Source of the DNA: Cyclospora cayetanensis
Taxonomy: Eukaryota > Apicomplexa > Conoidasida > Eucoccidiorida > Eimeriidae
Assembly (NCBI RefSeq): GCF_002999335.1
Contig: NW_020312602.1
Coordinates: forward strand, 157,643 to 221,642
Reading direction: 5' to 3'
DNA length: 64,000 nt
The notes under the pieces are model-generated. The model searched no databases and had not been told where the DNA came from. It worked only from the letters and a program-made list of their open reading frames with translations. The position numbers were made by a program, and so were the translations under genes. Positions 1 through 13,062 of the stretch are shown here, in pieces. Numbering within the stretch: position 1 is the stretch's first letter; each line of letters starts with the position of its first letter.

Positions 1-237
1 TTTAGCACTATAAATCACAGCGATTGTTAATGATTATATACCTGTGTAGCATCAAGGCAAGGACATTTTCCTCGCCGTCGAAAACTGAGAGCCCCTCGAG
101 TGGGAGGGCCCCTAGCCTCACGCTTCCCCTTGACAAATGGATCGGGGCGAAGCCAAGCAGAGGGATCGGCGTGAGGGTCACTCCACGGCTGTTGGAGGAT
201 TCGTGGTGGCCATAAGCAGCCTGGACTGCTCGTGGTG

Positions 238-3200
238 ATGATGGCGATGCACTGGACCCTCCTTCGCGTTCTTCTCTTGGCGGTCTTGGTGCCTGGACAC
301 CTGCCTCGGATCCTCCTCAGAGAGGGCGCTTTCCAAAGGGCCGTTTACGCTCAGGATGGAGAGACGCCGGGTGTCACCGAACCGTCAGAGAGCGCCGCTC
401 TCAGAGGCGTCGATTCCCCCGAGCACGAGGCCCCCCTACCCTCTGTGGAAGACGTGTGCGGGGGATCCGAGGATCTAAGCGCCTGCGACTTCGTTAGAGA
501 TGGGATCTGCGTCATATCCGCGGGATATATGAGGCTGTGGCACCGCCGTCGACGATGGCGGGAGTCGGCGCCTCGCCGGGGGCCCCCAGAGCCACGCTGG
601 GTCGAGGGTTTAAGGATTCGCAGCCAGGGAGACATTGAGGTGCGAGGCGCTGTTATTAAGTGCACGCAGTCAGCTCTTAGGGGAGAGGCCATTCCAGGAA
701 AGCGGCGTCGACTCCGCGTCAGGGGGCCTTCAGGCTTTGCATGGGCCCCTAATTTTGCGAGGGGTGCCACGACAGTCCGAGGAGCCTCAGCCGCAAGACC
801 CCCCCCCGATCAACGCATAGAACTATGCACGGTGGGCAGCATCCGACTCCTGGGAGGTGCACGGCTTCACTGCACCGAGACGTTGCTGTTTACGGGTGAC
901 TCCGTGACTGTGGCAGAGACGGCAGATATTACCGCCTCAGGCACCGTCCAGTTGAGGGGCCCTTCCCCTTACACCTCCCCAGATCCCGATGCAACCCTCG
1001 AGCTAGAACCTCTCTCTACGAACGCCCCCCTCGAGAATATCGCCAGACGGCTAAAGGCACTCCTGGCCGTCGGGCGGATGCCTGGGGAGAAGGGCCCCTT
1101 GCCACAGGGGAATTCTTCCTTGCCTGCGACTGCCCCCATCTCCGGTCCAGCTTCACTCAGCGACGCTGCTCCACAAGAAGGAAAAAAGGGGGAGACCACC
1201 CAAAGGGTGCCTCAGCTGGAACCAACTTCAGAGGCTGAGCTGCGAGGTGGAAGCCATGGGGGCCTGGGAGGTGTTGCTACCGACCGTTGCGAAGCTACCG
1301 CCTTCAGTACGACTCTCTCGTGCCGCCTGGTGCCACTCAGCCCTTTCCGCAGTCTCTTAGCTAAAGCGCTTCCACCACAGACTTCAAGTCTCAAATGCGG
1401 GTTTTTCTCCCTGTGCGCGAGCCGCTTTCTGACTGCAGGCCACCCCTTGAAGGCTCCTCTTGAGGTGCGAGGCAACATGCTGCTGCCCCTCAGCAAGGGC
1501 GAGGCTGGCGTTCTGCACAGCAGCCGTGTGAGCAGCTCGAAACGCCCTCTACAGGATGCTTCTAGCGGGCAGCCCTCGCAGCACGACTCTGCCCTCCAAC
1601 CCCCTAGAGGAGGAGGCCTCGTTGTCATTGTAGCGGCGCGGCATCTTGCTGTGGAGGGTCAGGTCAGTTCCTCGGGAGAGCCAGGGTGGGGATGTGGGGA
1701 GGAGCACTGGGAGCTCTCAGAGTCTGCGCATCAGAGCCACAGCGCGGTAGGCATCGCTGAGTCGAGGCCGGCGAGACGGAGCGCCGTTAGAGCGTTGAAA
1801 TCTCTCATGCTCAGGCTGGTTAGCTTCTCCTCTGGACGCGTGACAGCGGCGGGAGCTCACACGTCGAGGCGACCTGTAGCGACCTGCGCGGCTGGGGGGA
1901 GTGGGGGGTCGATAGTGCTAGTAGCGGAATCCTTGAGTTTCGCTAGCCACATGCGCAGTGGGAGGGTCACAGCCGCAGGAGGTGGCTGCTTAGGAGGGCG
2001 TCCGGGTAGAGGAGGCAAGCGCTCTGGCTCCGCCTCGGAGCACTCAAGCGCTTCCCCTCAGGAGTCTTCAGGAGCCGGCAGTTGGGAATGTGCAGCGGGG
2101 GGTGGGGGCCGCATTGCGATATATGCAGAGCAGCCGCACCCTCTGGACCCCGTGGTACGTAGCCTTCAGGAGTCATTCACTTGGCACTTCCCTTCCGCGA
2201 ATACTCGCGCTAATTCGCAGGCTGCAGCTGCATTCAGAAACCAAGGGCCGTTCTGAACTCGTTTCTCTGTGATTTCTATTCCGCCGCGTCTCAGGTTTTG
2301 GCGCCTGGGGGTTGTGGCCTACGCAGCAACCGATTGGACCTCATGCCTTGTCTCTGCGGGGGAGGAGGAACCATCTTTTCGAGGGCTCATCGCCGGTTAG
2401 TTGTTGCGAACAAGCTAACGGCCATCGCCGCAGCTGCTGCCTCCCAGCCGAACGCGTGGGAATCCAACGGCACGCCAGCGGCGCCTCGTCCCTTGCGCAG
2501 CACGCACGAGACTGCCAATCAAGGGGGCCGTAACAGCCCAGTACTCGAAGGAGGCGAAGTCGCGGGCACACTGCTCGGGATCGCCTCTGTGGATGGAGCG
2601 CCGATGGGGGCTCCCTCTGGATTAGAAGCTCTTGCTGTCCTGAGTGTGCAGCCAACCCCATTGCCGGTGCCTCTTTACGCCCCTTCCATTACGCTTGCTG
2701 TGGAAGCAGCCGTGGTCACTTTTGGGAGTGTCTCAGCAGCCGTCGAGGCGCGAGGCTGGCATGAAGTGCCAAAAGGACCTGAAGCCTCTCGGCAGGAGAC
2801 CTCTGAGAAAGGAGGGCCCCGGAAGGAGCCCAAGGTCGTTTTAGGGAGTCTGCTGCTGCATGGTGGCACTCGAGGTGTGTAAGGCACGAAGTTGCCAAGG
2901 GGGGATTGGGGGCTAACACGCGCAGTAAAGGCGTCGTCAACGCACTACGAGCACACCGCAAAGCTGCTCCCCGAGTTGCCCTAGGGGGCCCCCATGTGGG
3001 CCCCCCTTTGTACTCGCTGCGTCTCTGATGGCGCGAGCTGTTGGCTTACTACCTGCCTACTTTTGTACGCCCGTGCAGGCTCTGCGCTACACGTCCTGGC
3101 GCCTCTCCATCTACACGCTGCAGAGGGAAGCATCCGCCTCCGTCAACGGAGTGCCCTAGTGCTGGCTCCCTGCGGCAGCAATGAGGCACAGCCGGCGAGC

Positions 3201-6200
3201 TCTCCTCTAGAGGGCCCCTGCAGCTCCGAGAGTCTCCCCCTTGCGGGGCGTCTCCTCGGGGTTGCCGTCGTTGTGTCAAGTGTAGCCTCTGTATCCGTCG
3301 GGGAGGGGGCAGCCATCCGGATCATTCCAGGACCTAGAGACTTTCTCTGCGGGGGGGAGACTGTTCCCGCAATCGCTGTTTCGCAGCAGCGATCCCTCGA
3401 AGCGACGAAAGCGTCAGGCATTGGTCTGCTCGCAGGAGAGCGGCTAATGCTGCATGGAAACCTTGTAGTGGCGGCCACACCGAGTGACTGCCTCCCTGTG
3501 CCCGTGAAGCAAACCACGGCGCTTCTCTTTGGAGGTCGTGAGGTGTCGGTGCGTGGGGAGCAGCAACTCGACAGGCTTGTTTTGCTTAGCCAGGGAACGG
3601 TCACCTTGGGGGGGAGCTGCACGGTGGGAGCCCCCAATCGCTGCACTGCGCGGCGCACACCGCTTTTCCGCAAGCCCTCTAACGGCACGGCCGTGAATCA
3701 CAGTACCGTCTGCACTGCTGTGGAGGAGTACACTGCTGCCCAAGTGGCTCCTCAGCTGCAGGCAGCTGCTGCGGCAGATGGCGTGACTTCTCCGCCCTCC
3801 TTGTTGCACGGATACCAGGGCTGGCGGCTGCAGGGTGCCGACTCTTATCGGGACGCTGAACGAAGCAGTTCTGGTGCAAACTCGGCGGAAGCAGACGTCG
3901 CAGATCCCTTGGGAGTCGGCGTCAGCGACAGCTGCAGTGGACGCCCGCTTGCCGATTCGCGCATGGCGTTTGGTTGCTTGGGCAACACGCTGCCTGGCTT
4001 TGCACCACACGAGGCGTCCTGGAGCGACAGGCTCCTAAGAGCCGTTCGCCAGATTTCTCCAGAAGGCGGGCACCAAGGGAAGGCGCGAGAGTCACGCCGC
4101 CACGCTAAAGAGGAAGGCCTTTCGCAGGAGAGGGCGAATTCTCCGCCTAGAGGGGAGCAGCCGCACGGAGACGCTGCTGCCTCAGGGATTGCTTCCCTGG
4201 AAGACGGAGCCCCTGTGGGGTTTCCGGGAAAAGTGATGGTTGTAGAGGCTTTGAGCCCTCCCGTTCGCGAAGTTGCCAAACAGAGAAAGAAGCGTGGCTT
4301 CTGGAGAGGACTGGCTGCATTGCTTGAGCCCGAGGCCGCCTTCTCACCTCCCAAAGCTCCCTCCGCAGAGGGCATTCACCGTTCGTCGCTTCGCTCTCCA
4401 GCGTCTGAGAGTGAAGCAGCGACAGAGGGCGCAGAGGCATCAGCCTCGGCCGGGCGTGATTCCCCACTGAAGACGCCTCAACGGAGTCTTGAGGGAATGC
4501 AGTCTGATGAGGGGGCATCTGAATCCTCTGAAACATCGGCGTTTTCTTCCTTGCGATGGCCCTCACAAACGCCGTTCGCCTCCTTGGAGCAGGAGCCCTT
4601 CCCACTGACTTCGCGGGTGTCGCCTGCTGCCGCTGCTCTTGGAGGCGAAGATGCCCCTCGCCTGAACGATGGGGTCGCAGCGTCGGCAACTTTGGCAGAT
4701 GTTGAACTTCTTCAGGCAGGTTCAGTTCCTTGGGGTCACCTGGACGCAACTATTTTTGCAAGGGACGGTGTCGTGCTGGAGGCGGGGGCATCCCTTGTCG
4801 GGGGAGCTCTTTTAGTATGTGGAGGTCATGGCAATACACAGCTTCAGGGAACGATCGACGCAAGCCGCCGCGGCTGTCAACCGGTTCACGGTGAGCGTCC
4901 GACGCCAAATAGTGCCTTGCTTCTGAGTCAGCAAGAAAAACGCGGATTCCTGGGGCCTGCTGACATCTCTGTCTAGCACACCCATATGTGCACTCCCTTT
5001 TTCGAGGCGCTGCAGGCTGATGCCCTGGAACGCGAGTCTTTGTTAGAGTGCTCTCCCGACGTTCTTGTTGCTCCAGGTTACAGCAAGAGGGAAGACGGAT
5101 CTTTGCATGTCCTCTGCATGGTAGTCTGTGCAGCGGAAATGCGAGCTGCTGGCTCTTTGCCGACGTTGCGGTGTGCCCGTGTCTGTTGTCTCAGGGCCTG
5201 GTGCTGGAAGCCGAGGCGTTGCTCTAGATTCGCCTTCAACAAGCAGCGAAGCTGCCAATTCCCAGAATATAGCCGTGGAGTCTGCGCTGTTGTGTGGGGG
5301 AGGAGGTGGGGCGCACGTGGGGTCTGGAGGAGACGGCGTCCACGCGGTAACTGGATTTCCTTGTAGGGGTAGTGGGGGCGTCGGCTATGACCGAGAGCTC
5401 GTGTCGAAGTTGCAAAGGATCCTCCCTTCTTCTAAAGCTGCCGCAGCACAGGAGGCCTCTGTTGGGGGGGAGCGTCTTAGGGCTTTTGCGTCGACAGCGA
5501 GCGCCTCAGGGGGTGGAGGGGACGTCGCAAGAGCTGGGAGTGGAGGAGGAGTTGTATGGGTTCAGGGGCAGGTCGTTACAGTAGAGGGCCAGATTTTGGC
5601 TGATGGTGGAGGGGGCGAGCTGATGCAAGATGCCATCATAGACGTTGAAGTGGACCCCGAGAAATGCACACCCCTTGCTCCCCCGGTTGGTGAGGCGCAA
5701 AGGGGGTCCTCAGAAAGCGCAGGCGACTCCGGCCTCTCAGCCTTAGCTGCGGCTGCTGCCGTTTCAACGGGTGCTGCCGCGTGGAACGGCGTGGGCACCA
5801 AGGTGGGGGAGGGGTCTTTCTCGAGCGGGGCGCTATCCCAATCAAACGTCCATGACGGAGTACTGTTGTCGTCTACGAGACCAGCGCAAAAAAGGTCACG
5901 CTCCGAGGAGGATGATAAGGCTACCCTCGGGAGCCCCTTCACAAGGGACAGCGTTTCGTGCCAGCTCTCCGGTATTTTGTCTGACCCTGCACAACTTGGG
6001 CAGGGTGGCGGGGCAGGAGGCTCCGTAGTCATTGAGACGGCAATTCTCCTGGGGGGGGGCACAGTGTCTGCGCAGGGCGGCTCAGGAGGCCGCTGCACCG
6101 GGGGTGGAGGCGGGGGAGGAGCCATCGACTTTCTATGGGACATAGCTTTCTTCACCTGGCCAGAACGCCTGCCTCCAGAACCGGATCTGCGGCTGCCAAA

Positions 6201-9200
6201 GAGCCACGGCTTCGACGTTAGCAGCCAGCTCGCTGCGGAAGCGGAAGCGAAAGCGGGTGCCTTGCAGGGGCACCAGGGTGGGAGCGCCTTCATCCCGTGG
6301 ATTCGCCCTTTGAACTTTGCGGCTGGTTTCAGCGGATCGCTGCTCGTCAATGGGGGGCGTAGCGACCCCTCGACGGCTTGCGGGCCCCTGCAGCTGCCTC
6401 TAGGCTACTCTGGCTCTCCTGGAGAGGTGCGAAGCGCGTTGGGATGCCCCCCTGGTCACGCCGGCTGGCGGTGCAGCCCTTGCCCAGTAGGATATTTCTC
6501 TCTTGGAGGAGGAGATGCTTGCCTCAGCTGCACAAACAAGCCGTCGGACGCGGCATTCTACACGCGAGAGGGCGTGCGCGACCCCCAGTGCCCGTTTGCG
6601 TGTGCGGAGGGCTATCCAGACGCCGCTGTCAACCCCCGCTGCCTGCCTCTTTTCCGCTTCGTATTGGACGCTCTGCTTTCCTTCGCCGTCCTGCTTCCCA
6701 TGGGCGCTGTGTGTGTGATTCTCTTGGGCCTTGCAGCCCTCATAAGGGAGATGGCGCGGCGACGCAGCCAACAGGGCTGGGGTTATGGAGCTCTCTTCGG
6801 ATCCCCCAGATCCTCGATCCCTGTTTATGTTGGGGCACTGGAAAGCGGCGTCACAGCCGCTGGGTTTGGAGGGGTGCAGCCGTCTCCTTCGAGTTCCTTG
6901 GGGTTTCTTGGTGGGTCTACCGAAGAGAGACGGATGCACTTGGCGGTACATCACCTTACCCTGGAGGACCTGCCCTTCCACGTTCTGCGCATCTATCTAC
7001 ATGGCCGCAATTCCCCTGACTCTCCTTGGGGCTTGGATGGGCAGCCTCCCTCGTTTCTGGAGCCTCTCATAATCCCCCACCGATTTGCTGGGTTCGCTGC
7101 AGCAGCGAACTCCCTTTGCGGTTTCAGCCGTTCGTTTGTGTGTCTGTACGGCGCCCTGTCTTTCCTTTATCCCCCTCTGGCGGCGCTGCTTCTCCGGAGA
7201 GCAAGAAGCCGCAGAGCAGACAAACTGATTGCACTCTGCAGCACTCTCTCTGGAGGGCCTTCAGGAGCGAGTGACGGTGGATCGCCAGGTGCCTTGCCTT
7301 GGGGGCGGCGTGGCCCTCCGTGGCGATGGTTTCTGGATCTGCTGCGTTTCGCGAGAGGTAGCAGCCAACGTCGAGGCATTGGGGTGTCTGCTACGGCGTC
7401 GTTCTGGCGCAGCATCCGCGCGCGAGAGCTGTCCTTCGCCCTGAAGTTCGGCTGCGACCCAGACTGCACACTGGGGTTCGTGGATGTGCTGGACCTCGAT
7501 CGAAACATTTTGGATTACCGTTGCTCTCCGCAACTCCCTCTGGTTCTGCTGACTCAGGGGGACGGTCGGACTGTGCCCTTCACACTTGCCAGGGGAATTC
7601 GAGAACCAGGGGCACCCAGATCGGCTCGAGGGCTCCGCCAAGCAGATGAAAAAGGCACCCCGGCGGATCCCTTACAAGGTGCTCTTGAGGAGCTGGCTTC
7701 GCCCTGGGTGTGGGCCTGCATTGTCGACTTTTTTAGCGAGAAAGTAAAAGAACTTACGACGGAAGAACTGGGTGCCCTCAGAGCCCTTAGAAACCTTGAA
7801 ACTGATGACGGCCGGAGGGGTGCCAAGGGCGGCGCTGATTACCAAGTGGGGGGTTCCCAGGAGGTCGGCAAGTGTATGGGCACTTCTCTGCCTTCGAATC
7901 CGCCAGAGACGCGCACAGCAGTCCCCAATGTCTCGAGCCCCTTTTCGAGGTGTGGGAGGTGTGGGAAGTTACAGTTGCCTTCGGCTTGTGCATCCTCGGG
8001 AGGCGGTGGGCCTCTCGGCATGCTTATGGGGGGCCCTCTCTACGCCCTTCGCACTGTTGCGCGACTCTGTGAAGGCATTCGGCTGATGAGCAACAGACTC
8101 CTCAAGCCCCATGGCATTAGCGCTGCCGTCGTCTTCCTGGAGAGTCGTGGGTTTGTTAGCAGAACAGACGGGGTCCGAAGAGCAACGGGCATTCCGCAGG
8201 AAATCGCCGCCTTTCATTCCAGAGTGCCGAAGCGGAGCTCTAGGAGGCCTCCACTGCCCAACGATGAGCGTCAAAGATGCAGAGGCTTGCCAGCGCTTTC
8301 TTCTGGAAAGAGAGGGGCCGTCTCTGGCGACGCCGTACCGCCTGCACCGTGGGGGCCGCTAGGTGGCCGTCGGTTGTTGCTTCGAGCAGCTTCATCCCCG
8401 TCTGCTCTCCTTGACAGTCTGAGGCGTAACGGCGGCACCCAAGAAGACAAGGATGCGGCCTTTGAGGCCACGTTTAGCGGAGGCTCTCTAGGAGCCGACT
8501 CTCTTACAGGGCGAAGGGACAGTCGCCACGATGTGGAGCGAGGGGGTTCTACTGCTTCCTTTGAAGCCTTGGGGTCGGGACCGCAGCAGGGACGGCCAAG
8601 CTACTGCGATCAGCGTTGGGGAGAGGGTGTTGTTACTGTGGAGAGAGAGGCGGCGCTTGCCCTCGTTATTACGGAGGAAGCTTCGGAGTCTGGCGCGGAG
8701 GTACAGCAGGGAGCTCCGAGCGCGCGGGAAAGGGGCGTCACATGGGATGCAAGTACCCAGGCAGTTGCAGTCCCTTGCTTTCCCCCCGCTTCTTCTACAG
8801 CAGTAACCTCCCCCCTGGACCCCCGCCGACTGTCACCAGGCAATCCTCCTCTAGCCCCCTACACCGCTGCAGCGGCCACGGCGCTCCAAAAGTCTATCCC
8901 CTACTGGGGAGCAGGGCTAGCGCTTCCAGTTCCGCAGACTTCTGGCGGCTCTGGTGGTCCGCCTACCTTGCGGCAGGCATTCGACAGATCGGTGCTTCCC
9001 TCGCCGAAGCAGCAGGTGCCAGGCAGCAAAAGAGGCCTCCGAAGAGTTGTGAGCCCGTTCAGTGAGCTCTCCTCCCCCCAGTCGCATGCAACCAGTCCAG
9101 TTTCTCCCCGAGAGCGTGCGGAGGATGGCACGAGGGTGACCCACCATAAGGAGGCTGGGGGGCCTGCAAAGTGTCTAGTCATGTGTCTTGCTGACGCTGC

Positions 9201-10611
9201 GAGGCGATCAGCTGGGGCAGATGCCCAACACCTCAGGGATGCGGTGGAGGCGCTTCAGAAGAGCGCTCGTGCCAAGCTTGGGACTGTGCCTCAGAGCAGC
9301 GCTACAGCGGTACACCCTGAGAGCTCGGCGGAAGTCTCGCGAATCACAACAATGAGCGCGGCAGAGCCCGAAGCAGAGGGTGCGCGGCCCGCAGTAGAGC
9401 CGCACGAGACTCTTGCGCCGCAAAGAAGTATTCTGCGCCCTCTACCACTACTACAGCTTGCATGGAGGCGGCTCCGCTTTCGCAGCTCTCCCACAGAGAT
9501 GGCGAGGCAAGTCGAAAGCTCTCCTCTTTATACCCATGCGCATGCCACCCCTAGATAGACGTTCGTCAGGGCGTGGCCTGACACCAGCCGCACTAGCACA
9601 TTGAAATTCTATCTCCGCCTGCGAGAATGAGTGCGGCCGTTTGCATTTAATTCTTCGTGGGTGCTTTTCCCTGGTTCTAGGGGTGGCGGGGGAGCTGTAT
9701 TTTCTTGCGCGCTTCATTCCACAGAGTCAGGCCTGGGTTGTTTCGATGTTTTTGCACCCTTTCGGGTCTTTCCTCAGGATCTACGTCTTGGCGGGGGCCC
9801 TGGTGCTCCATATTCTTCACATGGCGGCGACTGGCATCTATTTGTTTGGGCTCAAGAACACCTCGTTTGCTGTGGCATGGCCACAGCCGTTCCCAAGGGC
9901 CGAGTCGGCGCATGGAAGCACGCCCTCCTGGGTACTGCCTGTGAACTCCTTTTGGTTTCAGGGGAATAACCAACAGACTGTGAATCCTAGCCTCCTGGTC
10001 GTCTCGCCTCCAATGGAGGGACCTGGTTTGGGGACTTCTCCTGCTGCGACTGCCGTGGCGAAGTGGGCAAGCCTTACACACCCCCTTGGCGCCTCCTCGT
10101 GGGGCCTCCTCGCTCTTGCGCTCAGCCTTCCCCCCTTGGCCGACCTCCTCTGTTGGAGCGTTGGCTTCTGGTTCTTCCTATCGGGAGACGTCAGGCAACA
10201 GCAGCTCTTCTCCATGACGGTCGCCGCAACAATGCCGAAGCACATCGTCGGTATGTGTGCAGGCAATGCCCTTCAAGGCATTTCGTTCGGACGCATGGGC
10301 TGTGAAGTTTCGTAGTCACGAGTAGCCACAAGCTTTCACCACTGGCACAGTTCACACGTGCGCAGTATGCTCCATTTTTGCTGAGAGTGGAGCCTACGTT
10401 TGCGCTTGTTCCTGTCGTTTACGCAGTGTATCTCTTCTTCCTTGTGAATGGGGCATCTCTGCGCGTCGCATTCTTCGGAATGGTGGAGTTGCTTGCCGTG
10501 GCGGCGCTAAAACTACTCCTGTGCACCTTGGGTAAGACGTCTTCTCTACGCAGCTCTTCGAATTTCCAGTCCATTCCTACCAAAATGTTTCCCTTTGCAT
10601 GCGCTCGTTAA
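238..10611 (+). CDS. Giant glycine-rich multi-pass membrane protein, plant glycine-rich/ephrin-receptor-like family
   Basis: Predicted exons are 238-2154, 2295-2874, 3079-4890, 5195-~9427, 9681-10250 and 10388-10611, giving about 3,110 residues. All junctions keep frame; the exon 4 donor near 9427 is weak and uncertain. The first in-frame ATG is at 238 and begins a signal peptide (LLRVLLLAVLVPG). The ectodomain carries repeated glycine-rich blades such as [30 protein letters not shown] and GGGGGAHVGSGG, interrupted by disordered inserts. A cysteine module follows (CPPGHAGWRCSPCPVGYF, near 6450-6600). Next come a membrane segment at about 6655-6750, a motif LRIYLHGRNSPDSPWGL, a second hydrophobic segment near 7150, and a cytosolic block with PQLPLVLLTQGDGRTVPF and LLKPHGISAAVVFL. 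This order matches Arabidopsis At5g11700/At4g32920-type proteins. A long disordered region (about 7.8-9.4 kb) precedes several C-terminal membrane helices in the last two exons. Function is unknown in the family; a surface or endomembrane location is inferred. Confidence 0.82.
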
Positions 10612-10918
10612 TAAGCGGAGCTGGTGAATGAACCATCTTACCCACCCGTTTGGCGCACCCTTTGATGGCCATGAGCAAGCTCGTGCGTGATTGTGCAGCC
10701 GCCATGTACGCCTCCCGAATTGAAAGCCCTGAAAGCCCTTCCTCCACCTCCACGAAGGAGTCGGATTTGCTCTCCTCAATTGCCAAAGTGCGACAAAGCC
10801 TCTGCAAAAATTGAGGGGCAGATATGCTAGTGTGATTCTCTCCTCTGAATAATTTAATGCCCGTCATCGTGCATGCCATTGTAGCTCCTGAAAAATTTGA
10901 CTTAGTTCTGTCCCTCAT
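10577..10918 (-). CDS. Possible exon of a small unrecognised gene
   Basis: A minus-strand reading frame with a helix-like, non-repetitive composition (for example LCRTLAIEESKSDSF and REAYMAAAQSRTSLLMAIKG) follows a good acceptor (pyrimidine tract plus CAG near 10900) and ends in a stop at 10577. It would be convergent with, and slightly overlap, the last exon of the glycine-rich protein gene. Another open stretch at about 10990-11100 on the same strand could be an upstream exon, but the phases I tried do not join cleanly. No family is recognised. It may be a chance open frame. Confidence 0.28.
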   Translation of the reverse strand: MRDRTKSNFSGATMACTMTGIKLFRGENHTSISAPQFLQRLCRTLAIEESKSDSFVEVEEGLSGLSIREAYMAAAQSRTSLLMAIKGCAKRVGKMVHSPAPLINERMQRETFW

Positions 10919-13062
10919 GCCATGAGTCAGTTGTGCACGGAACCTTCATAACCAGCATTCCATTGCAACAAACGTTCATTACCTGCATGCATGCCCGAAG
11001 GCCTTTGTGGTTGTCGTCTGCAGGAATGCGAAGAGGCCGCCGATGTTTGTAACTGTCATCCGTTCGAGGGGTGTAGTTGAGGGGCCAACTTGTTAGTTTG
11101 AACTTTAGATACCTTTTGATCCCAAGGTAATTTGGTATTTCCGCGTACATATGCTAAACTGTTTCAGAGGTAGCACTCTGTCAGTGTTCCCCCCGAGGCG
11201 ATTGCCCTTCAACTTTGCCATGCACTTTAGCCAGGTCAATCCGTATGGCGCTTGTGTAGGGACGTGACACAGGCACTCCATTGTTATGCTGGGCCCGGCA
11301 GTACACTGTCCAAGGGTCGGAACAGCAGTTTTCACTTTAAGGATTACTCTTTCTTAAACTGCACATCTCTATTTTTGTGTATCTTGCCCTCAAAGAATTT
11401 GAGAGATGTTTGCTGCGGGAATGGTACGGCTCATTACCCAGCAGCTGGACTATACTCTCAAAGCAGTTTATAATCTTGTTGCAGTGGGCAGCGACCCTTG
11501 GTTGCGCCCGGTGCAGTTGCGACATGCAAGTCTCCCATACAGCGGCCTAGCCTCTACTCCACCAGAATACAGAATATTATGCTTGTTTTTCCCCTACGAT
11601 TATTTCGTAACTGATCTATAGCCTGCTCAACGCGGTTTCAGCGCTTTGTTGAAAACGTGCCTTCATATCGAATGATATAACTTCATAGAAACGGATAAAT
11701 CTTGGGAGGTCCTTAGACTCTATCCACATATGCAAACACAAGGAACTATTCAGGTTGTACAGAACTGTGGACTGAGAGGAGCAAGGCGACGATATCCCAA
11801 GGCAACAGTTTCATGGGCAAGGGTGAAATCCTAACCATATTTGTATGGGGCAATGCACAGAAGTTCTCATTAATTCTCACGTCTGTGGCCAGAAAACGAT
11901 CGGTAGTCACTTCACCAGAGCGTGAAATGTGACTACCAGGCGAATTCCCTGGTGGCGCCTTCAGAACTATTTGCTCTCTATTACCTTCCTACCACTTCCA
12001 CATTTGTCAAAGGGAATGATCTGCAAGGTCTTTTTGCTCCTCCGTTGTTCCACCTACGTGTGTATAAATATGCTTGCATACATGTGTTCACATTGTGGAG
12101 AGTGGAGAGCGGCAAAAGCAAGGACTTCAGCCTTCCAGCCATGAAACAGCAAAGCCACAACCATTCAAGGTGAACACTAGTAAGCGTGGTCCGCCAAGTG
12201 CTACAAGCAGCTGAACTCCCTTAGGTCCTCCGAGTAGCAAACGCCCTTGTAGAACTGGCTTGAACCAGGATAGATCCGACTAGATCGCCTTTGTATTTAG
12301 ATGAATTTAGGCCTGTGTAGTTCAGTAGATCAGTGGAAGTTTACAGTGGAACATCGAATCACCAGGGCAGCACCATCATGGTTGCCTGGCATTGCGCTGA
12401 TGAGGCTGTGTCTCAGGAAAAAAAGAGTGCGATGCACATAATGCGGTTCGTAGATGGAGTGTATTCATTAGCACTGTCGAGGTTTTGCAATCCTATTGAG
12501 CGATCTGCGGACCTGCTAGGGCACCTCCGCAAGGAGATGAAAGGGTGCAGCGGAATTGGCGGCAACGGTACTAGGCAAGAGAACCATCAATCTCCGGCGA
12601 GATTTTCTACCGGCATTACATTTCATCCCAGTTGCACATTTCGCCACTTGTGATCAACCCTTTCATTGACGCAGCGGTCGAAGCTGCGCAAGTGGAATGT
12701 ACCAGCGGCCCCGCAGGAACCCCCCCTTAAGACATTCTGACACACGGGCGAACAAGGCCTCCTCCCGCCATCCGAGCTGCAATTTTGTTGAGCGACCTAG
12801 ATAAAATAGTGCTTCTCGAAGCAGCCGGCTCCGCCAGGTCTCGAACAGCCACAGCCTGCTTGGGTAGCCCCGTTAGCTGTCTTACGGTTTCACGCCGTCT
12901 GCTGGCGCACTGAACAACGAACGAGCCTTTCAGTGTCGCCTGGCATTAGGCGTGCTGGTAGCCTTTACTGGGGGTTCTAGATTACAGGAGCAATGTGCTA
13001 TTTCCTTGGTGGCTCCCAATAAAGTCCCTAACGGGGCATTCCGTGGATAGTACAGCCCCGCG
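10919..13062. other. Intergenic region, no supported gene
   Basis: About 2.1 kb upstream of the DUG3-DUG2 fusion gene. I see no coding frame with family resemblance. Short open frames at 11922-12173 and 12333-12653 look like chance. The proximal promoter of the fusion gene must lie towards the right end of this stretch; no TATA or other named element can be assigned. Confidence 0.5.

Noticed and set aside
24..215. Short plus-strand frame before the giant gene
   Set aside because: It is not in phase with the signal peptide exon, ends before it, and has no donor site that would join it to the gene.
5562..6350. 262-codon minus-strand frame rich in proline and serine
   Set aside because: It is a shadow of the glycine-rich blades of the giant membrane protein; GC-rich glycine codons read backwards give proline.
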